From: Chryseobacterium oleae
GTDB lineage: Bacteria > Bacteroidota > Bacteroidia > Flavobacteriales > Weeksellaceae
Length of the DNA: 64,000 nt
Direction: 5' to 3'
Assembly (NCBI RefSeq): GCF_900115055.1
Contig: NZ_FOVD01000003.1
Location: 1 to 64,000, forward strand
The translations under genes were made by a program, and so were the position numbers. The notes beneath the pieces are model-generated. The model was given only the letters and a program-made list of their open reading frames with translations. It was not told the origin of the DNA and did not search any database. Positions 50,754-59,240 of this stretch are shown here, in pieces (position 1 is the first letter of the stretch; every line of letters begins with the position of its first letter).

Positions 50754-51332
50754 TTAAAATAATAATTTCTTAAACGCTTCAGAAGCCAGATGTACCTGAA
50801 CGGCCCAGTCGTCTGCGGCATCACTTCCTGCATCGTCGGAGATATATTTCAGGCACAGGAAAGGGATGTTCTCTTTCTTAGCGATCAGGGCAAGCGGATA
50901 GGCTTCCATATCTACAATATTATAATCCGTTTCAGAATGATTCATCTCAAAACTGTCGCCACTGCCACAAATTCCTTCTTCCAGTCCGTTCATCTGAAGA
51001 CCGTATTCCAAAACAGGCGGAATTCCGGATAAAGGAGTTTCATAAAGACTGAAGCCGAGACCTCTCACATCCATATCGCGCTGGATAAATTTTGTACAGC
51101 AAACGACTTCTCCCTTCCCGAAGCTTTTACTTCCTGCAGACCCCAGATTAACGATCAGTTTGGGTTTTCTGAAATGAATTTCTCTGGTCAGTTCAATCGC
51201 AGCATTTACTTTTCCTATTCCTGTCACCAGTTTATTTTTTCCTTCAAAAGCCTTTCCTGCTTCCGAATCCAAAGCAAAGACAAACAGCGTTTCAGAAACC
51301 GGATATTGAGCTTCGGTATTGATTTTTATCAT
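50754..51332 (-). CDS. Nucleosidase/phosphorylase-family protein (MTAN-like)
   Basis: A 192-residue member of the purine nucleoside phosphorylase/5'-methylthioadenosine nucleosidase fold. The conserved blocks are LIVNLGSAGSKSF, CGSGDSFEM, and VDMEAYPLALIAKKENIPF with ISDDAGSDAADDW, where the VDMEAYPLA and D of SDDAG positions match MTAN active-site residues. The protein is shorter than MTAN (about 230), so some N-terminal structure is trimmed. The ATG at 51332 is used because the in-frame codon at 51353 is TTG. It would hydrolyse a nucleoside or S-adenosyl by-product; the exact substrate is uncertain. Confidence 0.8.
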   Translation of the reverse strand: MIKINTEAQYPVSETLFVFALDSEAGKAFEGKNKLVTGIGKVNAAIELTREIHFRKPKLIVNLGSAGSKSFGKGEVVCCTKFIQRDMDVRGLGFSLYETPLSGIPPVLEYGLQMNGLEEGICGSGDSFEMNHSETDYNIVDMEAYPLALIAKKENIPFLCLKYISDDAGSDAADDWAVQVHLASEAFKKLLF

Positions 51333-51350
51333 TGAACATAAATATTTAAA

Positions 51351-51358
51351 CAAAAATA
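51351..51358 (-). promoter_or_regulatory. -7 box of the nucleosidase operon
   Basis: TATTTTTG on the minus strand matches TAnnTTTG, 18 bp before the ATG at 51332. No clear -33 box. Confidence 0.4.
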
Positions 51359-51416
51359 AGCATTGAGCAGCTAAAACGGGAACCTTTTTACTGTTTTTTA
51401 TAATCTGTACTGAACA

Positions 51417-51446
51417 AAAAAAACACCCCGGTTTGAGGTGTTTTTA
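51417..51446. terminator. Terminator between DsbA-like and nucleosidase genes
   Basis: AAACACC (51421-51427) pairs with GGTGTTT (51437-51443) with A and T runs on both sides, so it can act on either strand. It isolates the repeat-bearing gap 51447-51623. Confidence 0.6.
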
Positions 51447-51479
51447 TATTGAATATGCTAAATTATTTTTCATTGAAAA

Positions 51480-51575
51480 CACTAATATCACTCATCTTCT
51501 TTCACTAATTACACGAATATTTCCGCTCTTCAATAGTGACATTAGTGAATCTATTGGTGTTATTTGTGGTTAACA
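51480..51575. repeat. Intergenic repeat related to 17151-17275
   Basis: Contains CACTAAT/ATTAGTG half-sites and ends with ATTGGTGTTATTTGTGGTTA, which matches the right part of the 17 kb element (ATTGGTGTTATTCGTGTTTT) at most positions, followed in both by CATAG. No coding potential. Confidence 0.5.
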
Positions 51576-51623
51576 TAGTCAGGAAGGTTGCAAACCCTAA
51601 GACTCTCAAACTTCCTCACATTA

Positions 51624-52325
51624 TTAAATAGCGCATCCATCTGTATCACAAGATGCACCTCCTTCTTTCGAAAGATCCTTAAACGGGCTTACCGTTTCTT
51701 TATACGTCTGTTGAAGAGCATCTGCAAAAACTTCAGCAGGTTGTGCTCCGGATACGGCATATTTTCCATTCAGAACAAAAAAAGGAACGCTGGAAATACC
51801 ATTGTTTTTAGCCTCCTGAATATCCTGGTTAATTTCAGAATCGAATACATGTGATGTTAAAGCCTGTCTTGCCTCATCCTTATCAATCCCTGCATTTTCA
51901 GCAAGGGAAACAAGTTCTTCTATATCCCCAACATTTTTCCCGTCGGTAAAATGAGCAATGAAAAGCGCTTCTTCCATTTCATTGGCCTTCCCGTGTTTTT
52001 TCGCAAGGTGAAGCAGTTTGTGTGCTGTAAATGTATTGATGATCAAAGCTTTTTCGAAATTAAAATCTATTCCGGCACTTTTCCCCATCTGAGCCACCTG
52101 ACCAATCATCTGAGATGCCTGTTCTGCTGGAAAACCTTTTTTCTCTTTAAAATATTCAACGGTATTCTGAGGTTTTGAAGCATCTAAACTAGGATCTAAC
52201 TGGAAGCTCTTCCACTCTACTTCGATTTCGTCTTTAAACGGCAGTTTTTCAAGAGCCTGGTCAAAATTATTCTTTCCGATATAGCAGAACGGACACATAA
52301 CATCCGACCATATTTCTATTTTCAT
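51624..52325 (-). CDS. DsbA-family oxidoreductase (FrnE-like)
   Basis: A 233-residue thioredoxin-fold protein with active-site C11-P-F-C14 (SDVMCPFCYIG) at the very N-terminus and no signal peptide, so it is cytoplasmic, as for FrnE-type polyketide-linked or stress oxidoreductases. The cis-proline loop is GISSVPFFVLNG. Two further cysteines near the C-terminus (GGASCDTDGCAI) could form a regulatory disulfide, as described for Deinococcus FrnE. It is a single gene whose promoter carries a 19-base perfect palindrome over the -33 box, indicating tight repression by an unidentified regulator. Confidence 0.9.
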   Translation of the reverse strand: MKIEIWSDVMCPFCYIGKNNFDQALEKLPFKDEIEVEWKSFQLDPSLDASKPQNTVEYFKEKKGFPAEQASQMIGQVAQMGKSAGIDFNFEKALIINTFTAHKLLHLAKKHGKANEMEEALFIAHFTDGKNVGDIEELVSLAENAGIDKDEARQALTSHVFDSEINQDIQEAKNNGISSVPFFVLNGKYAVSGAQPAEVFADALQQTYKETVSPFKDLSKEGGASCDTDGCAI

Positions 52326-52364
52326 TTTCTTTGTTTTAATTTTTGATGAAATTTATTAATCCAT

Positions 52365-52405
52365 CAAAATTACTGCTTTTCGCCAATGTAACAAAATTTG
52401 TTACA
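52365..52405 (-). promoter_or_regulatory. Consensus promoter with palindrome over -33, DsbA-like gene
   Basis: On the minus strand TTTG (52395-52392), a 19-bp spacer and TAATTTTG (52372-52365) form a consensus promoter. The -33 box lies inside a perfect palindrome, TGTAACAAA-A-TTTGTTACA (52387-52405, 9-bp arms), so a repressor there would block polymerase directly. Confidence 0.75.
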
Positions 52406-52410
52406 CTATA

Positions 52411-53583
52411 TTACCCACATGGAATAATGATCTTTTCCTTTTCAGCTCTTTTTTCCAGAATACTTCTCAGAATGATCATCAAAAACGCCAAAACGCCAAA
52501 CACAAGGCCTATCCACGGATTGTATGAAGCTCCTTTAGCCACAATCATCCAGCCTCCCAGAGTTGTTCCCAGAGTTACTCCGAGGTTTCCAAAAGAAGTT
52601 GCTAAGCTGTTGGCAAATTCAAGAGAATCCGGGACAGAAGAAATCATGTAGGTAGACGCATTCTGAAAACTTGGTGAATACAGAAAACCCCAAACTGCAA
52701 TACTGATGATATTGGCAGGCAGACTGTCCCCGGAAAAATACAGTAAGAACGGCATAATGACAGTCCCGGAAAGGAACAGAGCGGTCGTTTTCGGGACATT
52801 CCAGCTCAGCATTTTTCCCGCAATCCAGTTTGAAAATACACCAATAATTCCGAAGAGGAAAAGCATGTAACTAACCATCGTTCCGTCCATTCCTTTGGCT
52901 TTATTCAGATAGTCTGCAAAATAACTGTAGGTAGAAAACCAGGCAGTGATCATGAAAAAATTCATGGCTGTACTGATGATAAATGTAGGTTTAGTCAGAA
53001 TCGTGAGCTGACTTTTATAAGATTTCTTTTCCTGCACAGGCATTGCGGGAAGCAGCAAATAAATCACGGCTAAAGCTACTGTACTCACAATCCCCTGAAC
53101 AATAAATGAAGATTCCCATATCCATACACTGGCGAGCCACGTCGCAAAAGGAACTGTAGTCACCATAGCCAGAGCTACCCCGATAAAGACAATTCCCATC
53201 AGCTTATTCGCCTGTTTTTGATCTGCACCGGAAACTGCGACAGACAAAGCCGTGGCAATATAGACCGGTTGTAAAAATGCAGGAAGTATTCTCACCATCA
53301 TCAGAAGCCAAAACGGGGGCGACATCGCCGAAACCACAGCCGTAAACAGGAAGATCGCAATCGCGGTCAACATCACTTTCTTACGGTCAAATCCGGACAT
53401 CAACAAGGTCATAAAAGGTCCTGTTAATGCAATAATCAGTGCAAAAGCACTGAGCAGCCAACCGGCTTTGTCAGTTCCTATCTGATAATGTTCAGCAATC
53501 TGTGGCAGGATTCCTATCACTCCGAATTCTGTAGTAATGACTGCAATGAATCCTAAGCATCCGATGTAGGCGTACTTTTTCAT
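52411..53583 (-). CDS. MFS transporter (arabinose-efflux/YdhP type)
   Basis: A 390-residue, 12-TM major facilitator (YIGCLGFIAVITTEFGVIGI at the start, LMSGFDRKKVMLTAIAIFLF after TM2). This DHA1/AraJ-like group exports drugs, sugars or amphiphiles. Its ATG overlaps the stop of the alpha/beta-hydrolase gene by 4 bp, so the two are translated together, and an HxlR regulator is divergent from the pair. A joint role in handling a xenobiotic ester or lactone is plausible but unproven. Confidence 0.88.
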   Translation of the reverse strand: MKKYAYIGCLGFIAVITTEFGVIGILPQIAEHYQIGTDKAGWLLSAFALIIALTGPFMTLLMSGFDRKKVMLTAIAIFLFTAVVSAMSPPFWLLMMVRILPAFLQPVYIATALSVAVSGADQKQANKLMGIVFIGVALAMVTTVPFATWLASVWIWESSFIVQGIVSTVALAVIYLLLPAMPVQEKKSYKSQLTILTKPTFIISTAMNFFMITAWFSTYSYFADYLNKAKGMDGTMVSYMLFLFGIIGVFSNWIAGKMLSWNVPKTTALFLSGTVIMPFLLYFSGDSLPANIISIAVWGFLYSPSFQNASTYMISSVPDSLEFANSLATSFGNLGVTLGTTLGGWMIVAKGASYNPWIGLVFGVLAFLMIILRSILEKRAEKEKIIIPCG

Positions 53584-54524
53584 GCTTCTTTTTCTACAGC
53601 TATTTCAAGGTGTTGATGGGCAAAAGCTGCCATTTCATTGGCTGCCTGCTCCACTTCATTCAATACTTCTCCCATATGCATAAAACCATGCACCATATCT
53701 TTGTAAAAACGGGTACGAACAGAAATCCCGGCATCTTTCATATGCTGTGCTAACAATTCTCCTTCGTCTCTTAAAGCATCATGTTCAGCAATAAGAACCA
53801 ATGTAGATGGCGTATTTTTAAAATCTTTTATCAGTACAGGAACCGCTAATGGATCGGGATTGTTTTTACCATCAGGATAATACCAGTTCCAGGCCTGGAT
53901 ACCGCCTTCTTTATTTAAAACCGGGCCTGTTTCATAGATTTCCCATGATTTTGTATTAAGCTGATTATCCGCTGCCGGATAGATCAGTATCTGAAACTTC
54001 AGAAGTTCTCCAACCTGTGTGGAAACGCTGGCTGCAAGAGCTCCACCGGCACTGTCGCCTACAATTCCGATCTGATTTTTATCAATTCCCAGAGATTCTG
54101 CATGGTCAACCACCCATTTTACGGCATCAATGGAGTCATTTAATCCCGCAGGAAAAGGATGTTCAGGAGCCAAGCGATAATCTACGAATATCACTGCTGA
54201 TCCTGTTTTATTGGCCAGTTTACGGACTACAGCGTCATGGGTTTCAAAACCACCGGCAATAAACCATCCGCCATGTATGTAGACAATAGCTGATGATTTC
54301 TGAGCTGTTTTTCCTTTCGGGCGGTAGATCCGGATCGGGATTTGGTAGTTGTCCATTGGAATATTCAGTTCTTCGATCATTGCAACGGATTCTTTTTTTC
54401 CGCTAAGCTGAAGCGACATCGTATCAAGATATTTTCGGGTATCATCTAATGGATCCTGTGCATTGAATGACTGTATTTTTTCTAAATGACTGATGATTTG
54501 GCTGATAGGTGATGTAAATTCCAT
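53580..54524 (-). CDS. Alpha/beta hydrolase, hormone-sensitive lipase family
   Basis: An esterase of the HSL/GDSAG group. The oxyanion HGGW (84-87 with this start), nucleophile S158 in VGDSAGGALA, acid in LIAEHDALRDEGE and histidine in DMVHGFMHMG are all present. The start at 54524 gives MEFTSPISQ and 314 residues; a longer frame to 54557 (MQTILTGKFLK) is possible. It is coupled to the MFS gene by a 4-bp overlap and divergent from an HxlR regulator gene. Confidence 0.9.
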   Translation of the reverse strand: MEFTSPISQIISHLEKIQSFNAQDPLDDTRKYLDTMSLQLSGKKESVAMIEELNIPMDNYQIPIRIYRPKGKTAQKSSAIVYIHGGWFIAGGFETHDAVVRKLANKTGSAVIFVDYRLAPEHPFPAGLNDSIDAVKWVVDHAESLGIDKNQIGIVGDSAGGALAASVSTQVGELLKFQILIYPAADNQLNTKSWEIYETGPVLNKEGGIQAWNWYYPDGKNNPDPLAVPVLIKDFKNTPSTLVLIAEHDALRDEGELLAQHMKDAGISVRTRFYKDMVHGFMHMGEVLNEVEQAANEMAAFAHQHLEIAVEKEA

Positions 54525-54631
54525 TTTTAAAAATTTTCCTGTTAATATTGTTTGCATGGGAACCTAAGCGCTATTGTTCCCCAACTGATTTTTATTTTCA
54601 GTTTCTGAGGACAAAATTAATTTTCAAACCT

Positions 54632-54651
54632 TACATTTGCACTGTATACAG
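54632..54651 (+). promoter_or_regulatory. HxlR gene -7 box and overlapping palindrome
   Basis: TACATTTG (54632-54639) fits TAnnTTTG; immediately downstream CTGTATACAG (54642-54651) is a perfect 10-base palindrome at the likely start of transcription, a good position for autorepression. Imperfect outer arms CTTAC/GTAAG lie at 54630 and 54677. Confidence 0.55.
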
Positions 54652-54683
54652 CGAATTGTATGGTACTAACAAATTTGTAAGCT

Positions 54684-55064
54684 ATGGGGAAAATAAAGGA
54701 AAATTCGACGAACAACATCAATAAAAAGTACATACAGGAATGTGATCTTTCTTATGCCGTCTGCAAAATCGGTGGAAGATGGAAACTTTTGATTTTAAAC
54801 AGGTTGAAAGACGGAAAACTGCGTTTCAGTGAAGTTCGGGACCGGATCTGCGGAATCACTGAACGGATGCTTACTTTACAGCTGAGAGAACTCGAAAAAG
54901 AAGGTTTGGTGAAACGAACCGTACATGCTGAAGTTCCGCCCAGAGTAGACTACGAATTGACGAATATAGCACGGGAGCTGATCCCGATCTGGGAAGACCT
55001 GGAAAAATGGGGAAATAAGCACAGAGACTTAGTTCAGAGCTGTGAAGTTGAGGCTAAGGTTTAG
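54684..55064 (+). CDS. HxlR-family transcriptional regulator
   Basis: A 126-residue winged helix (AVCKIGGRWKLLILNRLKDG, LRFSEVRDRICGITERMLTL, EVPPRVDYELTNIARELIPI). C22 at the ECDLSYAVC segment is a possible redox switch, a trait of several HxlR proteins. It is divergent from the hydrolase-MFS pair, its probable target, and overlaps the convergent MFS gene (55054) by 11 bp. Confidence 0.88.
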   Translation: MGKIKENSTNNINKKYIQECDLSYAVCKIGGRWKLLILNRLKDGKLRFSEVRDRICGITERMLTLQLRELEKEGLVKRTVHAEVPPRVDYELTNIARELIPIWEDLEKWGNKHRDLVQSCEVEAKV

Positions 55065-56274
55065 GCTGAGATGCATTGACTTTGTTGCAAAACAGAACGT
55101 GAGCAATGATCGCAAGCAGTCCGAAAGATGCTCCTACAAAGCAGACACCAGACCATTGAGCATATTGCCAGGCCATAGAAGCCAGCCATGTTCCGAGTGA
55201 TCCACCAATGAAATAGGAAACCATATAAACCGTGTTCAGTCTGTTGACCGCATTGGATTTAATTAAAAAATAATTGGTCTGATTCATGATGTGGCTCGAC
55301 TGTACGCCAAGATCTACCAGAATAACACCAACAATGAGTCCCCAATACGTTTCGCCCGCAAAATAGGTGAAAGCCCAGCTTCCTACCACAATAAAAAGCG
55401 AGTACAATATGATCCGGTTAATATCCAGATATTTCTGAAGTTTTCCCACTTTTGCAGCTGCCAAAGCCCCTACAGCTCCGGCCAGTCCGAAACTTCCCAC
55501 TACAGAAGATCCTGCATTGAAAGGCGGTTTTTCCATATGAAAGACCAACGTTGTAAACAAGGCACACATAGATCCGAACGCCATCGCCCCACGGAATGAA
55601 GCCAGCTGCAAAATAGGCTGTGTTTTAGCCAGATGAGCAACAGATTTCATTAATTCTCTGTAAGTTCCTTTAAAATTTGGCTGCATTTCAGGTAGCATTT
55701 TATACACCGCAATCCAAACCAGAATCATCAGTCCTGCAGCAATGCCGAACATCGCTCTCCAACCCCATACATCGCCAACAATTCCACCGATAAAACGGGA
55801 TAAAAGAATTCCTAATAACAATCCGGACATTACGACTCCGATATTGGAAGATTTTTCTTTATCAGAGGATAGTTCAGCGGCGATTGGTATAAATAACTGA
55901 GGAATCACAGAAGTAGCTCCAATCAACAGGCTGGCTGCATACAGCATCCATAATTGAGTAGCAAATGTCATCCACAATAATGATCCAAAAACTAAAAACA
56001 AGTCAATCAGAATAAGCTTTTTACGGAAAAATTTATCTCCCAAAGGCACAAGCAGCAACAGACCCAATGCATATCCTATCTGCGTCAGTACAGAAATCCG
56101 GCTTGCAGCACTTTCAGAAACATGGAGATCGTCGGAAATAAGGGCCAGTAAAGGCTGGTTATAATAGTTGTTGGCTACCACAAGTCCCGAGATGATGGCC
56201 ATAAGCCAGATTACTGTTCTTGAAATACCGTTCGTATTGCTCGCCTGCATAGTTGAATTAAAATTTGACTTCAA
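55054..56274 (-). CDS. MFS transporter (sugar/arabinose-efflux type)
   Basis: A 406-residue, 12-TM major facilitator (VVANNYYNQPLLALISDDLH in the N-terminal part, LVPLGDKFFRKKLILIDLFL in motif A). The NYYNQPLL block is typical of a widespread exporter group often regulated by HxlR or TetR proteins. Here the HxlR gene is convergent on the other side, so it may share that regulator. An alternative start at 56250 (MQASNTNG) removes eight residues. Its promoter region has a 9-bp inverted repeat over the -7 box. Confidence 0.88.
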   Translation of the reverse strand: MKSNFNSTMQASNTNGISRTVIWLMAIISGLVVANNYYNQPLLALISDDLHVSESAASRISVLTQIGYALGLLLLVPLGDKFFRKKLILIDLFLVFGSLLWMTFATQLWMLYAASLLIGATSVIPQLFIPIAAELSSDKEKSSNIGVVMSGLLLGILLSRFIGGIVGDVWGWRAMFGIAAGLMILVWIAVYKMLPEMQPNFKGTYRELMKSVAHLAKTQPILQLASFRGAMAFGSMCALFTTLVFHMEKPPFNAGSSVVGSFGLAGAVGALAAAKVGKLQKYLDINRIILYSLFIVVGSWAFTYFAGETYWGLIVGVILVDLGVQSSHIMNQTNYFLIKSNAVNRLNTVYMVSYFIGGSLGTWLASMAWQYAQWSGVCFVGASFGLLAIIAHVLFCNKVNASQPKP

Positions 56275-56355
56275 ATGTAAGAATAGAATTAATGAATAAG
56301 AGGCATTCCAAATTGTTAATCATGAATAATTCAATTAATACATTCAATCGGAAAC

Positions 56356-56385
56356 ACTACCTTTTTTAAGAAAAACAAAGGTAGT
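56356..56385 (-). promoter_or_regulatory. MFS gene -7 box inside an inverted repeat
   Basis: ACTACCTTT (56356-56364) and AAAGGTAGT (56377-56385) are perfect 9-bp arms. The right arm overlaps TACCTTTG on the minus strand (56383-56376), a TAnnTTTG -7 box, so a bound regulator would block transcription of the gene at 55054-56274. Confidence 0.5.
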
Positions 56386-56391
56386 CAAATT

Positions 56392-56424
56392 AAAAAAAAG
56401 AGACCGTTTGGAAACGACCTCTTT
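56392..56424 (-). terminator. Leftward terminator upstream of the MFS promoter
   Basis: AAAGAG pairs with CTCTTT and CGTTT with AAACG, forming a long interrupted stem; the minus strand then carries eight Ts. No gene on the minus strand precedes it within the window, so it may insulate the MFS promoter or end an unannotated short transcript. Confidence 0.5.
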
Positions 56425-56628
56425 CAATCAACTATGGCATTTAATCTTAAAATAATTTACAGGCAGGAAAAGAGGGAGATGTTTTTTGTCATAACAGCTT
56501 TACAGAAAGTCAGCTGTGGTTTTTGTGTATATCTGTAACGGAAAAATAGCTGTTAATATTTTGTAACATTATTTTTTTATTCTGCTTATCTAATCCCAAC
56601 TATATTAAATACCTTTATCTAAAGGATT

Positions 56629-56662
56629 TTTGGCGAAAATTCAATTTTTTTTAGCACATTTG
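56629..56662 (+). promoter_or_regulatory. Promoter of the NUDIX-regulator operon
   Basis: TTTG (56629-56632), a 22-bp spacer and CACATTTG (56655-56662, one mismatch from TAnnTTTG), 27 bp before the ATG at 56689. Confidence 0.4.
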
Positions 56663-56688
56663 TACTAAACACATTTCACACGGGTTCC

Positions 56689-57438
56689 ATGGATTCTAAA
56701 CAACAGCTTTTACAGCAGTCAATCGCGGCAAAAGAGGTTTTTCTGCCTCACATTTCGGCTGATCCGGTTATTTTCGGGTTTGAGCATAATGAACTTAAAG
56801 TTCTTCTTTTAAAGACCAATTACAGACAAAAATGGCTTCTTCCCGGCGGTTACGTAAAAAAAGATGAAGATCTGGATGACGCAGTCAAAAGAATTTTGAA
56901 AGAAAGATCGGGAGTAACGGATGTGTATCTCGAAGAATTCGGGGTATTTGGAAAGAAAAACAGAAGTGAATTCCATTTCGAGGATTTTGATGATACGCTT
57001 TTCCAGAAACAGCGCTTTGTTACTGTAGGATATTACGCATTGTACAGTCCTTCAAGGTTTCGCCTGATTCCCGATGAGTTTAGTGAAACCTGCGAATGGG
57101 TATTTATAAGCCAATTGCAGGAGCTGGAATTTGGGATGGATCATTATGAAATTATTCAGAAAGCTTTATTTACCCTGAGACAGAAAATATCTACAAAGCC
57201 TATCGGACGGAATCTTTTACCCGAAAAGTTTACGCTTCCGGAATTGCAGAAATTATACGAAGCTGTTTTAGGAAAGGAGCTGAATCGCGGGAATTTTTAC
57301 CGTAAAATAAAAAACCTCGGTATTCTGAAAAAACTTGAAGAACAAAGACGTGGTGGTGCTCACAAAGCACCTGACCTCTACTCTTTTGATGAAGAACATT
57401 ACGTTAAAGCTATGGAAAACGGGCTTAACAGCTGGTAA
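56689..57438 (+). CDS. NUDIX-domain transcriptional regulator (NrtR-like)
   Basis: A 249-residue protein with an N-terminal NUDIX domain (about 20-145) and a C-terminal winged helix (about 165-235). The NUDIX box is degenerate (GGYVKKDEDLDDAVKRILKE, then RSGV), suggesting ligand binding rather than hydrolysis. The end (RGGAHKAPDLYSFDEEHY) matches the conserved tail of NrtR and of Bacteroides AraR-type NUDIX regulators, which sense ADP-ribose-like or sugar ligands. It is followed 75 bp later by an MBL-fold gene on the same strand that may be its target. The ligand is not evident from sequence. Confidence 0.85.
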   Translation: MDSKQQLLQQSIAAKEVFLPHISADPVIFGFEHNELKVLLLKTNYRQKWLLPGGYVKKDEDLDDAVKRILKERSGVTDVYLEEFGVFGKKNRSEFHFEDFDDTLFQKQRFVTVGYYALYSPSRFRLIPDEFSETCEWVFISQLQELEFGMDHYEIIQKALFTLRQKISTKPIGRNLLPEKFTLPELQKLYEAVLGKELNRGNFYRKIKNLGILKKLEEQRRGGAHKAPDLYSFDEEHYVKAMENGLNSW

Positions 57439-57513
57439 CTTCATTCTTTTTTCCGATGAGTTCTATTGAAAAAAAGGTTTTCAGGTTTTAGAAATAATAG
57501 GGAAATTTGCAGA

Positions 57514-58245
57514 ATGAAAATTATCCCGCTTAAAGAAGGCAATTTCTCGGCCAGCAGAACAAAAGATTTTACGCTTTTAACAGATGAAAATTTTGATACC
57601 ATAAAAGGAATCAGAATGTCTGTGCAGCCGTTTCTGGTAATTACAGAGCATGATTATATCCTTCTTGATGCCGGTATCGGATGGAAAAATACTGACGGAA
57701 AAACGGTCGTTTCTGAATTACTGGAAAAAGAAAATATCAGGCCGGAACAAATCACCAGGCTTCTGCTTTCACATCTTCACAAAGATCATATCGATGGCAG
57801 CATACAAAAGACAGACAATGGTTTTGTCCCAACATTTCCGAATGCCCAAATTTATATCCAGAAACGCGAACTGGCTTTTGCGATGGAAAATAAAGGAAAT
57901 CCTTCTTTTGACTTTGATATTCTGGAAAAGCTGATTACCCTGCCTGATATTGTATGGATGGATGAAGATCAGGGAAAAATCAGTGATGAAATTTCTTTTG
58001 AAGTGGTGGGCGGTCATACCCCATTTATGCAGGTATTCTGGATCAGGGAAAATGATGAGACGGTCTTTTATGGGGCCGATGACCTTCCTCAGGAATCTTA
58101 TTTGAAATACCATCTGGCATATAAAAGCGATTTCGACGGTAGAAAAGCGATGGAATTAAGGCTGGAATGGCAGAAAAAAGCAGCCGAGGAGCAATGGAAA
58201 ATACTGCTTTACCATGATCTGGACAAAGCAGTAATCCAAATATAA
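57514..58245 (+). CDS. MBL-fold metallo-hydrolase
   Basis: A 243-residue metallo-beta-lactamase-fold hydrolase with H87-L-H89-K-D91-H92 (SHLHKDHIDG), a GGHTPFMQVFWI block and GADDLPQ for the remaining metal ligands. The ATG at 57514 (MKIIPLKEGNF) is the first good start; the in-frame codon upstream is TTG. Similar proteins include quorum-quenching lactonases (AiiA-like) and arylsulfatase-like members; none is diagnostic here. It lies 75 bp downstream of the NUDIX regulator and probably shares its transcript, and is convergent with the LuxR-like gene (19 bp apart). Confidence 0.88.
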   Translation: MKIIPLKEGNFSASRTKDFTLLTDENFDTIKGIRMSVQPFLVITEHDYILLDAGIGWKNTDGKTVVSELLEKENIRPEQITRLLLSHLHKDHIDGSIQKTDNGFVPTFPNAQIYIQKRELAFAMENKGNPSFDFDILEKLITLPDIVWMDEDQGKISDEISFEVVGGHTPFMQVFWIRENDETVFYGADDLPQESYLKYHLAYKSDFDGRKAMELRLEWQKKAAEEQWKILLYHDLDKAVIQI

Positions 58246-58264
58246 TCTGATTCAAAAAATAGGT

Positions 58265-58606
58265 TTAAAGATCATTAAACCATTTGTAAATATCCAGATC
58301 GGAAGGGATACCGAGTTTTTTTCTTATCCTGTTTTTTCTGTTCTGAATGGCTTTTGGGGTCACAAAAGTATAAGTCGCAATTTCCTTGGTGGTAAAGTTG
58401 AGTTTCAGGTAAATGCAGAAAATCAGTTCAGAATTTTTGAGATTGGGATGTACATTCGTGATCTTGTCAAAAAAATCCGGATACACTAATCTGAATTTAT
58501 TCAACAGGCGCGGAGAATTTTCTTTCGCCAATGCCATGATATCGTCCTGTACTAAAATTTTTTGATTCAAATCTTCTAAATTGGATTGCGGTTTTTCGTT
58601 TTTCAT
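58265..58606 (-). CDS. LuxR-type HTH protein (stand-alone DNA-binding domain)
   Basis: A 113-residue protein whose C-terminus is a GerE/LuxR-like helix-turn-helix (NSELIFCIYLKLNFTTKEIA, YTFVTPKAIQNRKNRIRKKL). In Flavobacteriia this domain usually ends a tetratricopeptide sensor protein; here only about 45 residues precede it, so it is a stand-alone form. No sensor is obvious and its ligand is unknown. It is monocistronic and convergent with the MBL gene. Confidence 0.75.
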   Translation of the reverse strand: MKNEKPQSNLEDLNQKILVQDDIMALAKENSPRLLNKFRLVYPDFFDKITNVHPNLKNSELIFCIYLKLNFTTKEIATYTFVTPKAIQNRKNRIRKKLGIPSDLDIYKWFNDL

Positions 58607-59240
58607 AATATTTTTCTCATCTCTACTTATTTCTGATGCCTTTAAACGGGCAGCACCAGTACAAATTCTTCTTCTCCGGCTATTGTATAACAGCTGTTTT
58701 TATTGGGAGGCTTAAGACTGCATCTTTCAATTTCATTTTTTATAATTCAATAATCTGCGTATACTTTATAGTTTCAACATTTGTTCTTAAAAATTCTCTA
58801 ACTGAAGTTCTCCTTTTCAATTATTTTTAAAACAAACAAAGAAATAAAAAATGATTAAAATTTTACAGAATTAAAATACCACATACATACCACGCCATGC
58901 CTATAAACACTGTATTTGTTCTATTTTGAACCGAGTTTTGAAATTGAACTGCTCATTTATTTATTTTAAACAAATTTAGAAGATTGTAAATCCCATTTTT
59001 ATGATCCTAATCAATATTTTCCAGGATTTTATTCTATGCCTGGAATAAGATTTACAGATGTTTCCAAGCGAGACGTTAAGCTTTATTCTGTGGTATGTAA
59101 ATGGTACCCGGTTTTGGAAAAACTGATTAAAATTGAACTTTCTTTACATTATTGAAATTTGGGACTTTTCTGTTGATGACATAATGAAACACATCCATGG
59201 TTAAACATTTGTTTAAAATTTTAATTAACCTTTCACCTTT
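58607..59240. other. 634-bp gene-free stretch upstream of the second FNR-like gene
   Basis: AT-rich DNA without a supported open frame. It contains inner and outer inverted repeats at 58985-59056 (TGTAAATC and GATTTACA enclosing TTCCAGG and CCTGGAA) and a GGTACC palindrome near 59102. A 64-codon frame at 58636 is composition noise. Confidence 0.5.

Larger units (their letters stand above)
56275..56688. other. Regulatory-rich gene-free stretch
   Basis: Holds the MFS promoter/operator (56356-56385), a leftward terminator with no upstream gene (56392-56424), and a TTTG-N22-CACATTTG promoter (56629-56662) for the NUDIX gene. No open frame is supported. Confidence 0.5.

Noticed and set aside
58636..58830. 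64-codon open frame in the long gap
   Set aside because: Phe/Ile/Tyr-rich composition arising from AT-rich DNA, no promoter with a proper distance, no ribosome-binding context.
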